Source: Pseudomonas alkylphenolica (GTDB taxonomy: Bacteria; Pseudomonadota; Gammaproteobacteria; Pseudomonadales; Pseudomonadaceae). Taken from it: 64,000 nucleotides of DNA. A model generated the notes under the pieces. The model had not been told where the DNA came from. It was given only the letters and a program-made list of their open reading frames with translations, and made no database searches. The position numbers were made by a program, and so were the translations under genes. How positions within the stretch are numbered: position 1 is the stretch's first letter; each line of letters begins with the position of its first letter. The stretch spans positions 5,593,501 through 5,657,500 of the forward strand of contig NZ_CP009048.1 in NCBI RefSeq assembly GCF_000746525.1, given 5' to 3'. Positions 1-8,113 of the stretch are shown in pieces.

Positions 1-1054
1 CCAGCGAGTCGTCGTAGCCGAGCTTGCGCTTGAGGCTGGTGGCGCAGAAGTAGCAGATCACACCGGCAACCAGGCCGATCACCAGGGCGCCCATCGGGCC
101 GACGGTACCGGCAGCCGGGGTGATGGCGACCAGGCCGGCGACCACACCCGAGGCAATACCCAGAGCACTTGGTTTACCGTGGGTCAGCCATTCGGCGAAC
201 ATCCAGCCCAGCGCCGCAGCGGCGGTGGCGATCTGGGTCACCAGCATGGCCATGCCCGCAGTGCCGTTGGCGGCCGCGGCGGAGCCGGCGTTGAAACCGA
301 ACCAGCCGATCCACAGCATGGCCGCGCCCATCAGGGTGTAACCGAGGTTGTGCGGGGCCATCGGCGTGGTCGGGAAGCCCTTGCGCTTGCCCAGCACCAG
401 GCAGGCGACCAGACCTGCAATACCGGCGTTGATGTGCACCACGGTGCCGCCCGCAAAGTCGAGCACGCCCCAGTCCCACATCAGGCCGCCGTTGCCGCTC
501 CAGACCATGTGGGCAATCGGTGCGTAGACCAGGGTGAACCAGATGGCCATGAAGATCAGCATCGCCGAGAACTTCATACGCTCGGCAAAGGCACCGACGA
601 TCAGCGCCGGGGTGATGATCGCGAAGGTCATCTGGAAGGTAATGAACACCGCCTCGGGGAACAACGCCGCCGAAGAGGTCAGGCTCGCAGGCGTCACGCC
701 AGCCAGGAAGGCTTTGGACAGGCCGCCGACGAAGGAATTGAAGTTGACTACACCCTGCTCCATACCGGTGGTATCGAACGCCAGGCTATAACCGTAAACC
801 ACCCACAGAACGCTGATCAGGCCGGTGATCGCAAAGCACTGCATCATCACCGAGAGCACGTTCTTGGAACGCACCATACCGCCGTAGAACAGGGCAAGGC
901 CCGGGATGGTCATGAACAGCACCAGGGCTGTGGCGGTCAACATCCAGGCGGTGTCGCCGGAGTTGAGTACGGGGGCTGCCTCCTCTGCCAGGGCCAGGCC
1001 GGGCATTACGAGAGGCAAAAGGGCTCCTAGCCCTGCGAATTGACGCAGAGTCAT
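1..1054 (-). CDS. amtB: Ammonium transporter AmtB (partial, C-terminus outside window)
   Basis: Inner-membrane ammonium channel of the Amt/Rh family, gated by the PII protein encoded just upstream. About 351 codons are visible and the gene runs off the left edge. An N-terminal signal peptide (residues 1 to about 23, ending GLALA) precedes repeated membrane segments. The stretch GGTVVHINAGIAGLV holds the first of the two conserved pore histidines; the second would lie beyond the edge. The ATG follows glnK by 40 bases with a GGAGAAAA-type ribosome site, so the two genes form the classic glnK-amtB operon, presumably read from the sigma-54 promoter at 1601-1616. Confidence 0.96.
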   Translation of the reverse strand, partial: MTLRQFAGLGALLPLVMPGLALAEEAAPVLNSGDTAWMLTATALVLFMTIPGLALFYGGMVRSKNVLSVMMQCFAITGLISVLWVVYGYSLAFDTTGMEQGVVNFNSFVGGLSKAFLAGVTPASLTSSAALFPEAVFITFQMTFAIITPALIVGAFAERMKFSAMLIFMAIWFTLVYAPIAHMVWSGNGGLMWDWGVLDFAGGTVVHINAGIAGLVACLVLGKRKGFPTTPMAPHNLGYTLMGAAMLWIGWFGFNAGSAAAANGTAGMAMLVTQIATAAAALGWMFAEWLTHGKPSALGIASGVVAGLVAITPAAGTVGPMGALVIGLVAGVICYFCATSLKRKLGYDDSL

Positions 1055-1094
1055 GTTGTTTTCTCCTGGGGCGTTGGGGTTTGGTGAGGCTTTT

Positions 1095-1598
<504 letters not shown>

Positions 1599-1600
1599 TT

Positions 1601-1616
1601 AGCAGAAACCTTGCCA
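1601..1616 (-). promoter_or_regulatory. Sigma-54 promoter of glnK-amtB
   Basis: Read on the minus strand, the bases are TGGCAAGGTTTCTGCT. This has the -24 GG and -12 GC separated by exactly ten bases, and TGGCA at -24 as in the RpoN consensus TGGCAC-N5-TTGC. Transcription would start near 1590, leaving a leader of about 155 bases before glnK. The surrounding 1434-1804 gap holds no gene: it contains this promoter, the NtrC site at 1691-1707 and the upstream region of ubiK. Confidence 0.8.
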
Positions 1617-1690
1617 TATCCGCTAAATCGTCCAATTACAGACACTTGCGTTGGCCGCTGTTGCTTGGCCAGTCGCCATCAGCGTTTCGC

Positions 1691-1707
1691 TGCACAATTA
1701 CGGTGCG
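1691..1707 (-). promoter_or_regulatory. NtrC binding site upstream of glnK
   Basis: The 17-base sequence TGCACAATTACGGTGCG matches the NtrC consensus TGCACC-N5-GGTGCA at both half sites (TGCAC and GGTGC with correct spacing). Its centre is about 109 bases upstream of the predicted sigma-54 start, the usual enhancer distance. Confidence 0.75.
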
Positions 1708-1804
1708 TGACGATTGACCGCGATGCGCAAAAAGCGTGCAGCTCAAGGCCAGTAATACTGCGTGCTACACTGGCGCCCCACTTGGATACAGCGGATAGCC
1801 GAAC

Positions 1805-2068
1805 ATGCTCGCGCCCAAAGCCTTTCTCGATGCCCTGAGCGACCAAGCCTCGCGCCTGTTCAGCGGCGACACCTCGCAACCTCGCGCCGAACTCGAAAGC
1901 CAGTTCAAAGCCCTGCTGCAAAGCGGCTTCAGCAAACTGGAATTGGTCAGCCGGGAAGAATTCGACAGCCAGATGGTCGTCCTGGCCCGCACCCGCGCCC
2001 GTCTTGAAGCGCTGGAGGCCAAGGTCGCCGAAATGGAAGCACGCCTGAACCCGCCTGCGGCGGAATAA
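1805..2068 (+). CDS. ubiK: Ubiquinone biosynthesis accessory factor UbiK (YqiC family)
   Basis: Small 87-residue protein of the YqiC/BMFP family, an accessory factor that acts with UbiJ in aerobic ubiquinone biosynthesis. The N-terminal half is amphipathic (ALSDQASRLFSG). The C-terminal half, about residues 50-83, is a charged helix predicted to form a coiled coil (LARTRARLEALEAKVAEMEA), which is the family hallmark. It stands alone, divergent from glnK, and ends 43 bases before the next gene. A weak -10 (TACACT at 1766) lies 39 bases upstream. Confidence 0.92.
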   Translation: MLAPKAFLDALSDQASRLFSGDTSQPRAELESQFKALLQSGFSKLELVSREEFDSQMVVLARTRARLEALEAKVAEMEARLNPPAAE

Positions 2069-2111
2069 GTCAGCGCCGCCATCACACATCACAGCCAGCA
2101 GAGGTTCCCCG

Positions 2112-2540
2112 ATGAAAGTCAGTGCACGTAACGTGTTCAAAGGTACCGTCAGCAATGTCCAGGCCGGCGCGGTCAATGCCGAAGTCACCCTGAAGCTGTC
2201 TGGCGGTGAGCAGTTGGTGGCCGTCGTGACCATGGCCAGCCTGCAGAGCCTCGGCATTGCCGTGGGCAAGGATGCCGTCGCGCTGGTCAAGGCACCGTGG
2301 GTGGTGCTGATGACCGACAGCGGCGGTTACAGGTTCTCGGCCCGCAACTGCCTCGAAGGCAAAGTTGTGCGGGTGAGCGAAGGCGCGGTGAATTCCGAGG
2401 TGGTGGTGCAACTGGCCGGTGGCACCGAGGTGTTCTCCATCGTTACCCGCGAGGCGGTCGACGAGCTGGGCCTGAAGCCCGGCGTGTCGGCGACCGTGGT
2501 GATCAAGGCCTCGCATATCATTCTCGGCGTAGCCAGCTAA
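2112..2540 (+). CDS. Molybdenum-pterin/oxyanion binding protein with two TOBE (Mop) domains
   Basis: A 142-residue protein made of two tandem TOBE/Mop repeats of about 68 residues each. Both begin with the same signature, SARNVFKGTV near residue 3 and SARNCLEGKV near residue 76, and both end in a hydrophobic K-A-P/S-W/H-I-I-type strand. Stand-alone double Mop proteins (molbindins) bind molybdate or tungstate and act as cytoplasmic storage or buffering proteins. No molybdate transporter or ModE gene is adjacent, so the ligand is inferred from the family. It is followed by a REP pair that separates it from the convergent DUF3077 gene. Confidence 0.88.
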   Translation: MKVSARNVFKGTVSNVQAGAVNAEVTLKLSGGEQLVAVVTMASLQSLGIAVGKDAVALVKAPWVVLMTDSGGYRFSARNCLEGKVVRVSEGAVNSEVVVQLAGGTEVFSIVTREAVDELGLKPGVSATVVIKASHIILGVAS

Positions 2541-2561
2541 TTCCCCTGCAAATGCAATTAA

Positions 2562-2637
2562 CCGGTGGGAGCGGGCTTGCCCCGCGATAGCGGTGTGTCA
2601 GTCACATCGCATCGCGGGGCAAGCCCGCTCCCACCGG
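2562..2637. repeat. REP palindrome pair (REPIN)
   Basis: Two inverted copies of the P. putida-type REP arm (CCGGTGGGAGCGGGCTTGCC and its complement) enclose a short spacer. The element sits between the convergent 3' ends of the TOBE gene and the DUF3077 gene, where it can form a strong hairpin in both transcripts. Confidence 0.93.
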
Positions 2638-2649
2638 GGGGGCAATATT

Positions 2650-2952
2650 TCAGTCGGGAAAGCGTTGCAACTCGATCCCGTCGATCAACGCATCAATCAA
2701 CGCCCGCGCAAACTCCAGTGAATGCTGGGTCGACCAGACATAGCTTTTCCCGGGCTCAGCGGTGTATCGCACCGCCTCTTCGATATTGACGCTGGCGCAC
2801 TTGAGATAGAGAGAAGCGTGCACCAACGCGTCCTCGGCACTGACTCCCGCGCACACGTTGAACAACGGCGGATGCTCGGGACAACTGGCAACAGGCCTTT
2901 CGATGGTGCGCACAAAGGGCAGATCGGGTGGATCAGGAACGGGCTTTTTCAT
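2650..2952 (-). CDS. DUF3077 domain protein
   Basis: A 100-residue soluble protein recognised as the Pseudomonas-restricted DUF3077 family; function unknown. It has no signal peptide or membrane segment. The core contains FNVCAGVSAEDALVHASLYL (about residues 31-50) and the end contains FARALIDALIDGIEL, both predicted helical. The ATG at 2952 has a strong AGGAGT ribosome site only five bases away. Upstream lies a 318-base non-coding leader with several stable hairpins (2953-3270), so expression is probably controlled at the RNA level. Confidence 0.8.
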   Translation of the reverse strand: MKKPVPDPPDLPFVRTIERPVASCPEHPPLFNVCAGVSAEDALVHASLYLKCASVNIEEAVRYTAEPGKSYVWSTQHSLEFARALIDALIDGIELQRFPD

Positions 2953-3181
2953 TGGTAACTCCTATGCAGATGGAGCAACCACCGTTCGCTGCTAAACGAA
3001 TAGGGTGGCAGCTGTACGCGGGTTAGCAGACCGGGCATAGGAACCGGCGCACCCGAAGGTGCCCCACGCACAGCCACCATTGACCAGAAATACAGGCTGG
3101 GGAAAACCTGTATCAGGGAAATGGAGCTCTGCTTATGCCCTGGACTGCTAAATCCGGTCGTTGAATTGGCAACGACCCTCA
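2953..3181 (-). promoter_or_regulatory. Candidate structured leader RNA upstream of the DUF3077 gene
   Basis: No gene is seen between 2953 and 3586. On the minus strand this region can fold into several helices. There is an 8-bp hairpin (3156-3163 with 3170-3177) and a 16-bp long-range helix (3023-3039 with 3134-3151, one bulge). That helix encloses a 7-bp hairpin (3090-3096 with 3107-3113) and a GCACC-UUCG-GGUGC tetraloop hairpin (3049-3062). A two-part hairpin just before the ribosome site pairs 2979-2983 with 3004-3008 and 2985-2988 with 2997-3000. The loop of this last hairpin (2989-2996) repeats the TTTAGCAG of the long-range helix, so one segment (3023-3029) can pair with either copy. 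Folding was done by eye. Confidence 0.55.
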
Positions 3182-3269
3182 CAGGGTAGGCATGCACCTG
3201 GGCAGGCGCAACAGAGCAGTGGCGCCGGGAGTATGATTCAGAATGGTCTGACAGAAAACCACTACAACC
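3182..3269. repeat. 88-bp direct repeat, copy 1
   Basis: This 88-base stretch recurs at 4563-4650 with four mismatches. It forms the far (5') part of the leader of the minus-strand DUF3077 gene. On the minus strand it contains CATACT, a possible -10 box, preserved in both copies, so the repeat may carry a shared promoter. Confidence 0.85.
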
Positions 3270-3356
3270 GGTAGGAGCGGCGGTGCGGCGACCCGACTTG
3301 CCCCGCGATACGATGTGCCTGAATGAGCGCAATCGCGAAGTATGCCTGCTCCTCCG
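3269..3356. repeat. Degraded REP pair
   Basis: The left arm begins GGTAGGAGC and carries an inserted GCGGTGCGGCGACCCGAC variant before TTGCCCCGCGAT. The inner spacer resembles that of intact pairs (CGATGTGCCTGA). The right arm is decayed to ATCGCGAAGTATGCCTGCTCC. From here to 3586 I see no gene; a promoter for the DUF4225 gene presumably lies in the AT-rich 3470-3590 stretch. Confidence 0.7.
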
Positions 3357-3601
3357 TCACCCTCCGCACCCAAGTAAGAGTGCCTGCACTCGCAGTCAGC
3401 GTTAAAGTCCGCCACGTTCAACGACAAAGTCCGAAAGAAAAAACCGACAAACTGAACGTTTAATACCAACACCAGCTACAAGTTGAAGTTGTAGGAAGCT
3501 TCTGATTATTCAATCACCCACCACTGTAACATTGAACAGAACCGCACTTGAATGCATCATCATGCAAACAAAACCGGATTTAACACATGGAGAAAATCAA
3601 A

Positions 3602-4281
3602 ATGGATGAAGAATCATGTGACATTCATGATGTAGCCAAATCCGCCAGTGACTTAATATCATTCAGTTGCACGCTCGGGGCCATGCACTTTAATGACGGC
3701 ATGATCCAGCTCCAGTTCAATTCCCTTGTCGCCTCTTACGCAGATGACATTGTCAGGGCAGTTGAAGACGGTGTAATAAGTGCATGGCAAGGAATACAGG
3801 AAATAACACAGGAATACTTCGAACTGTCTGAAAAGCGTCTTTTTATGCCCAGAATGCGGTAGGCATTCTGGGGGGCGCCTTGCAGATTGAAGCGGGAGCT
3901 GCCATGACCGCGACCGCAGCCGGCGCGCCAATCGGCGGCCTGCTAGTCGCACATGGAACAAATAATATATATGAAGGCGTGGGCAATATATATAATGGCC
4001 CCGATGCGCCGGGGGTGATTGGCCCAACAAGGCATGCTTATCGACATGTCTTCAGCGACACTTCTGACGGGGATATGGCGTACTACTCAGCAGACTTGTT
4101 TTTATCGGTTCTAGGCATGACAAAAAAAGTACGCACACCCGAGTCATTTGAAATATTTTTAAAAGATCCAATTAACTACAAAAGATCTTATCAGCAAGCT
4201 GGCAAAATAACCCTAGCTTTCGAGGCACTGATCGATTACTACTCCATAAAATCAATGACGCAAGTAGAATCGCAAAAATAA
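3602..4281 (+). pseudogene. DUF4225 domain protein, frameshifted
   Basis: Two reading frames together make one DUF4225-type protein. The first (to 3862) gives the helical N-terminal half and ends ...EKRLFMPRMR-stop. The second gives YAQNAVGILGGALQIEAGAA followed by the glycine-rich segment GGLLVAHGTNNIYEGVGNIY, which is the DUF4225 signature. One extra T in the T5 run at 3840-3844 would join them cleanly as ...EKRLFYAQNAVG. The start at 3602 is chosen because GGAG lies nine bases upstream; an in-frame ATG at 3587 has no ribosome site. Base composition is clearly AT-richer than neighbours. DUF4225 function is unknown. Sequencing error, real decay or ribosomal slippage remain possible. Confidence 0.72.
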
Positions 4282-4301
4282 TATACAACGCAAAATTCCG
4301 A

Positions 4302-4517
4302 TCAAATTACGCCGCGCAGCCTTTTTCTATAAAAAATAAACCCCAACACAACAATTACTATATATGTTACCGCATAAAGAACTTGTAGCTGCCTACCTTC
4401 AAAATCATACACGACCCTTATTGGCCATGTAATCAGCCCCGTGTATAAAATAGAAGGACCGAAAACGACACAAATTAAAGCAATATAATAGCGGACATTT
4501 TCTAAATTCATGAACAT
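4302..4517 (-). CDS. Small hypothetical membrane protein (71 aa)
   Basis: A 71-residue protein not recognised as any named family. It has two hydrophobic segments, about residues 10-30 (YIALICVVFGPSILYTGLIT) and 45-62 (VLYAVTYIVIVVLGFIFY), and a basic C-terminus (RKRLRGV), suggesting a small two-pass inner-membrane protein. It is AT-rich like the DUF4225 gene. No clear ribosome site precedes either in-frame ATG (4517 or 4511). It lies convergent to the DUF4225 gene. A partial copy of the leader element of the DUF3077 gene lies directly upstream, which supports it being transcribed. Confidence 0.5.
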   Translation of the reverse strand: MFMNLENVRYYIALICVVFGPSILYTGLITWPIRVVYDFEGRQLQVLYAVTYIVIVVLGFIFYRKRLRGVI

Positions 4518-4535
4518 AAACCATTAAGCACACGC

Positions 4536-4650
4536 ACCTGGGCTGCTAAGCAACGACAGACGCAGGGTAGACATGCACCTGGGCAGGCGCAACAGAGCAG
4601 CGGCGCCGGGAGTATGATTCAGAATGGTCTGACAGAAAACAGCTACAACC
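4536..4650. repeat. Second, partial copy of the DUF3077 leader element, including the 88-bp direct repeat
   Basis: Positions 4563-4650 match 3182-3269 at 84 of 88 bases. The adjoining 4536-4562 keeps GGGCTGCTAAG and GCAACGAC fragments of the first copy's long-range helix and hairpin, but the rest of the structured leader is missing. The copy lies upstream of the minus-strand 71-residue gene, in the same relation as copy 1 to the DUF3077 gene. Confidence 0.8.
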
Positions 4651-4749
4651 TGATCAGCCCCCCCCCTGTACCTTAAGGAAAATCCCCTCGCTGCCGATAA
4701 CCGAGGACTCGAGCGCTGCGGCCTCTCCCTTCAAGAAAGCAGGTACCCC

Positions 4750-5529
4750 ATGAAAGTCTGCATCACCCACCGAGAGATTTTCTATCACGTTCTTAACGCC
4801 GTCTTTCAGGCGTGCGACAAGCAGCCAGTGATCGCCGAACTCGGCGTTCTGCGGGGAGAAAACGCGCTCAAGCTGTACAACGCGCTAACGCCGGAAAAGA
4901 TGGTGCTGATCGACAGCTGGAGCCCAGTGGCAAACGACCAGTACAGCCCGTTCGATCCGTTGCCGGCATGGGTTGAGCCGATCGACACCTATGCTTACTA
5001 CTACGGCGGCTCGATGTACGATCCAGCGACCTGGGATCGCCTCTACCATGAATGCCTGAGCAGGTTTGTCGACAAGGATAATGTCACCACGATCCGCGCC
5101 GACACCATCAGCGCCATTGAACAGATCAAGCCGAAAACCGGCATCGACAAGTTCGACCTGGTCTACATCGATGCCAACCACCAGTACGAATACATCCTGC
5201 GTGACTTGATGTACTACCAGGACCTGGTAGCCGACGACGGTTTCATCCTGCTCAACGACTGCTGCCACAGCCTGAACGGCACCAAGCAGAACCTTGGCGT
5301 GCTCGAAGCATTGAGCAGCTTCCTCAAGCGCAGCGACTTCATTCCGCTCGCCATGACCAACACCGATTGGTCCGATGTCATCCTGGTGCGCAAGAACTCG
5401 GTCATGGTGCAGCTCGTCGATATGGCGCTGACCAACTCCGACATCCCGTTCGTGGAAATTCCGTACCAGCTGATTTCTGCCGCGAAAGTGATCAGCGGGC
5501 AGCAGCGCGCGAACATCAGTTTTTCCTGA
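4750..5529 (+). CDS. Class I SAM-dependent methyltransferase
   Basis: A 259-residue cytoplasmic protein of the Methyltransf_24 type. The SAM-binding motif I is IAELGVLRGENALKLY (about residues 28-43). It is followed by an acidic strand end MVLIDSWSP and motif FDLVYIDANHQYEYILRDL (about 134-152), which has the usual I-D-x-x-H arrangement. The substrate cannot be told; relatives sit in glycan or natural-product clusters but none is present here. A run of nine C bases at 4658-4666 lies in the upstream region. The ATG has an AGG-type site (GCAGGTACCCC). It is a single-gene unit followed by a hairpin at 5553-5586. Confidence 0.8.
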   Translation: MKVCITHREIFYHVLNAVFQACDKQPVIAELGVLRGENALKLYNALTPEKMVLIDSWSPVANDQYSPFDPLPAWVEPIDTYAYYYGGSMYDPATWDRLYHECLSRFVDKDNVTTIRADTISAIEQIKPKTGIDKFDLVYIDANHQYEYILRDLMYYQDLVADDGFILLNDCCHSLNGTKQNLGVLEALSSFLKRSDFIPLAMTNTDWSDVILVRKNSVMVQLVDMALTNSDIPFVEIPYQLISAAKVISGQQRANISFS

Positions 5530-5552
5530 GCCCCAGTTGCGCTGACAAAACG

Positions 5553-5586
5553 AGAATCCGGTGCCAGTCCTCTGGCATCGGATTCT
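5553..5586 (+). terminator. Probable terminator hairpin after the methyltransferase gene
   Basis: A 15-bp stem (5553-5567 with 5572-5586, one G-U pair) with a four-base loop. The trailing T-tract is poor, so termination may be inefficient. Confidence 0.5.
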
Positions 5587-5696
5587 TCAGGCCAAGCCTG
5601 TAAAAACCAGACTCACTCTTCCCCGCCCTCACCCTCCCCACCCCACTATCCTTGCAAAGCCGCAGGACGCGGTCCCGTATTGATCATGGAGTGTTC

Positions 5697-7193
5697 ATGT
5701 CCCTCGCCCTTGTCCACAGCCGCGCCCAGGTCGGTGTATCAGCCCCGGCGGTCAGTGTCGAAGCCCATCTGGCCAACGGCCTGCCGGCGCTAACCCTGGT
5801 CGGTTTGCCTGAAGCGACCGTCAAGGAGAGCAAAGACCGCGTGCGCAGCGCGATCCTCAATTCCGGCCTGGAGTTCCCCGCCCGGCGCATCACCCTCAAC
5901 CTCGCCCCGGCAGACTTGCCCAAAGATGGCGGACGCTTCGATCTGGCGATTGCCTTGGGGATTCTTGCCGCCAATGGCCAGTTCCCGGTCACTGCCCTGG
6001 GCGAACTGGAATGCCTGGGAGAACTGGCACTGTCCGGCGCCATACGCCCGGTACAAGGTGTGCTACCGGCAGCCCTGGCAGCCAGAGCGGCCGGCCGGGC
6101 CCTGGTAGTCCCTCAAGAGAATGCCGAGGAAGCCTGCCTGGCATCAGGTCTGGTGGTCTTTGCGGTCGGGCATCTGCTGGAGCTGGTAGCCCACCTCAAC
6201 GGGCAGACACCACTCAACCCCTACGCCGCCAATGGTTTGCTTTTGCAGGTCCGTCCGTATCCCGATCTGAATGAAGTCCAGGGCCAGCAAGCGGCCAAGC
6301 GCGCGCTGCTGGTCGCCGCCGCCGGGGCGCACAATCTGCTGTTCAGCGGCCCACCGGGCACCGGCAAAACCCTGCTCGCCAGCCGTCTACCCGGCCTCTT
6401 GCCGCCGCTGGATGAACGCGAGGCCCTGGAGGTGGCGGCGATTCAATCGGTAGCCAGCCATGTGCCGCTGAGCAGCTGGCCGCAGCGACCGTTCAGGCAT
6501 CCTCATCACTCGGCGTCCGGGGCTGCCTTGGTAGGTGGCGGCAGCCGCCCGCAGCCCGGCGAGATCACCCTCGCCCATCACGGTGTACTGTTTCTCGATG
6601 AATTGCCGGAATTTGAACGGCGGGTACTGGAAGTGCTGCGCGAGCCATTGGAGTCCGGTGAAATCGTCATCGCCCGGGCCAAGGACAAGATCCGCTTTCC
6701 GGCACGCTTCCAGCTGGTCGCAGCGATGAACCCCTGCCCCTGTGGATATCTCGGCGACCCCAGCGGACGCTGCCGTTGTGGCAGCGATCAGATCCAGCGC
6801 TACCGCAACAAGCTCTCCGGCCCCTTGCTCGACCGCATCGACCTGCACCTGACCGTTGCCCGCGAGGCCACGGCCCTGTCCCCGGTTGCCGGCAATGGCG
6901 AAAGCAGCGCCAGCATCGCGGCGCACGTCGCCAGCGCCCGGGAGCTTCAGCAACAGCGTCAGGGCTGCGCCAATGCTTTTCTCGACCTGCCGGGCCTGCG
7001 CCAGCACTGCACGTTATCCACAGCCGACCAGCACTGGCTGGAAAGCGCCTGTGAACGCCTCAGCCTGTCCCTGCGTGCGGCACATCGTTTGTTGAAGGTG
7101 GCCCGTACCCTGGCGGATCTTGAGCAAGCCAGGGACATTGACCGCCCCCATCTTGCCGAAGCATTGCAGTACCGGCCGACAACTACAGCATGA
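5697..7193 (+). CDS. comM: YifB family Mg chelatase-like AAA ATPase / competence helicase ComM
   Basis: A 498-residue hexameric AAA+ motor; ComM in naturally competent bacteria promotes branch migration during integration of incoming DNA. The N-terminal ChlI/Lon-protease-like domain (1-170, starting MSLALVHSRAQVGVSAPAVS) is followed by the Mg_chelatase AAA domain. Its Walker A is GPPGTGKTLLAS (about residue 219) and its Walker B is VLFLDELPEF. A cysteine cluster (CPCGYLGDPSGRCRCG) and a C-terminal helical domain (RAAHRLLKVARTLADLE) complete it. The ATG at 5697 is chosen over an upstream frame extension because GGAG precedes it and the protein then starts as usual. Confidence 0.95.
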   Translation: MSLALVHSRAQVGVSAPAVSVEAHLANGLPALTLVGLPEATVKESKDRVRSAILNSGLEFPARRITLNLAPADLPKDGGRFDLAIALGILAANGQFPVTALGELECLGELALSGAIRPVQGVLPAALAARAAGRALVVPQENAEEACLASGLVVFAVGHLLELVAHLNGQTPLNPYAANGLLLQVRPYPDLNEVQGQQAAKRALLVAAAGAHNLLFSGPPGTGKTLLASRLPGLLPPLDEREALEVAAIQSVASHVPLSSWPQRPFRHPHHSASGAALVGGGSRPQPGEITLAHHGVLFLDELPEFERRVLEVLREPLESGEIVIARAKDKIRFPARFQLVAAMNPCPCGYLGDPSGRCRCGSDQIQRYRNKLSGPLLDRIDLHLTVAREATALSPVAGNGESSASIAAHVASARELQQQRQGCANAFLDLPGLRQHCTLSTADQHWLESACERLSLSLRAAHRLLKVARTLADLEQARDIDRPHLAEALQYRPTTTA

Positions 7194-7333
7194 GCAATTA
7201 TTTCAACATTGAAATATACAGTCCCCGGTATTTTATTAATGCACTCACACAATAGCAAGCGCCCTTCATCGACTTGCTTCGCTGATAACGACCATTATAA
7301 TAGTAAGGAATTTCACAACGCGCGTAATGCTTG

Positions 7334-8113
7334 ATGATCTACAATTTTCGACTTAAGAACAGCGACCTTGTGGAGTTTAATTCCGAGCACTGCAAGATTA
7401 TTATCAGCAAAAACCAAGGTGCGCCAGAGGAATTAACACTGGCGCGCGCAGAGTCGCGAATTCTCGAACTTCTGCTGATGGAACCCGGCGCGATCTGTTC
7501 GCGTGAAGCGATTCTCGAGTTCGCCTGGGACGACCGCGTCGTCTCGGCAGGCAGCCTCAACCAATCCATTTTCATGCTCAGAAACGTCCTCGGCGACGGC
7601 AAGGATCACGAAATAGTGATCACCGTGCCACGGCGCGGCTATCGCTTCAACAGCGACCATATGGTCGACCATTCCGAGGCTGTTGAGGCGCCTGCAGAGG
7701 AGCCTCAACAGGCCAATACGATTGCGCCCGCCACCTCGCCTGACAGCAGGCAAGGCATTGGCACGGCGGTGATTCTCGGCTACCTGGCGGCGACGGTATT
7801 TGCTGTCTTGTCCATTTGGCGTCTGGTTGCCTGGTATGAGCCGACCCGAGAATTGCATGTTGCAGTTATCAAGCAAGGTGAACTTTCAATTTCAGCAGTC
7901 GGCAAGAACGAGCAAGAAGTAAATACGTTCAAAACTGAACTATCCGCTTTAAACTTGCCCACAGAGAACATTAAAGGCCAGGTCTTTATCAGCCGTAAAG
8001 GATCACGCATGAACATGTCCTGCATCCGCACAACAGGACGCACTTACAATCTTGAGTTCCAGCTCCAGAATGAGCAACTCATCACTATGTTAAAAAAATG
8101 CGTGGGCGAATAA
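7334..8113 (+). CDS. ToxR/CadC-type membrane-anchored winged-helix regulator
   Basis: A one-component transmembrane transcription activator. Residues 1-105 form an OmpR/PhoB-type winged helix (recognition region REAILEFAWDDRVVSAGSLN, wing ITVPRRGYRF). A Pro/Ala/Glu-rich linker (115-140) follows. One membrane segment (about 146-166, GTAVILGYLAATVFAVLSIW) leads into a periplasmic domain of about 90 residues with two cysteines. The ATG at 7334 is taken as start; a TTG sits one codon earlier and no convincing ribosome site is visible. An inverted repeat ATTTCAA-CA-TTGAAAT at 7200-7215 in the upstream gap is a possible operator. The stop overlaps the start of the next gene (TAATG), implying a coupled pair. 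Confidence 0.82.
   Translation: MIYNFRLKNSDLVEFNSEHCKIIISKNQGAPEELTLARAESRILELLLMEPGAICSREAILEFAWDDRVVSAGSLNQSIFMLRNVLGDGKDHEIVITVPRRGYRFNSDHMVDHSEAVEAPAEEPQQANTIAPATSPDSRQGIGTAVILGYLAATVFAVLSIWRLVAWYEPTRELHVAVIKQGELSISAVGKNEQEVNTFKTELSALNLPTENIKGQVFISRKGSRMNMSCIRTTGRTYNLEFQLQNEQLITMLKKCVGE

Noticed and set aside
3179..3472. 97-residue open frame on the minus strand
   Set aside because: It runs through the degraded REP pair and the 88-bp repeat, has no ribosome site, and its composition is not protein-like.
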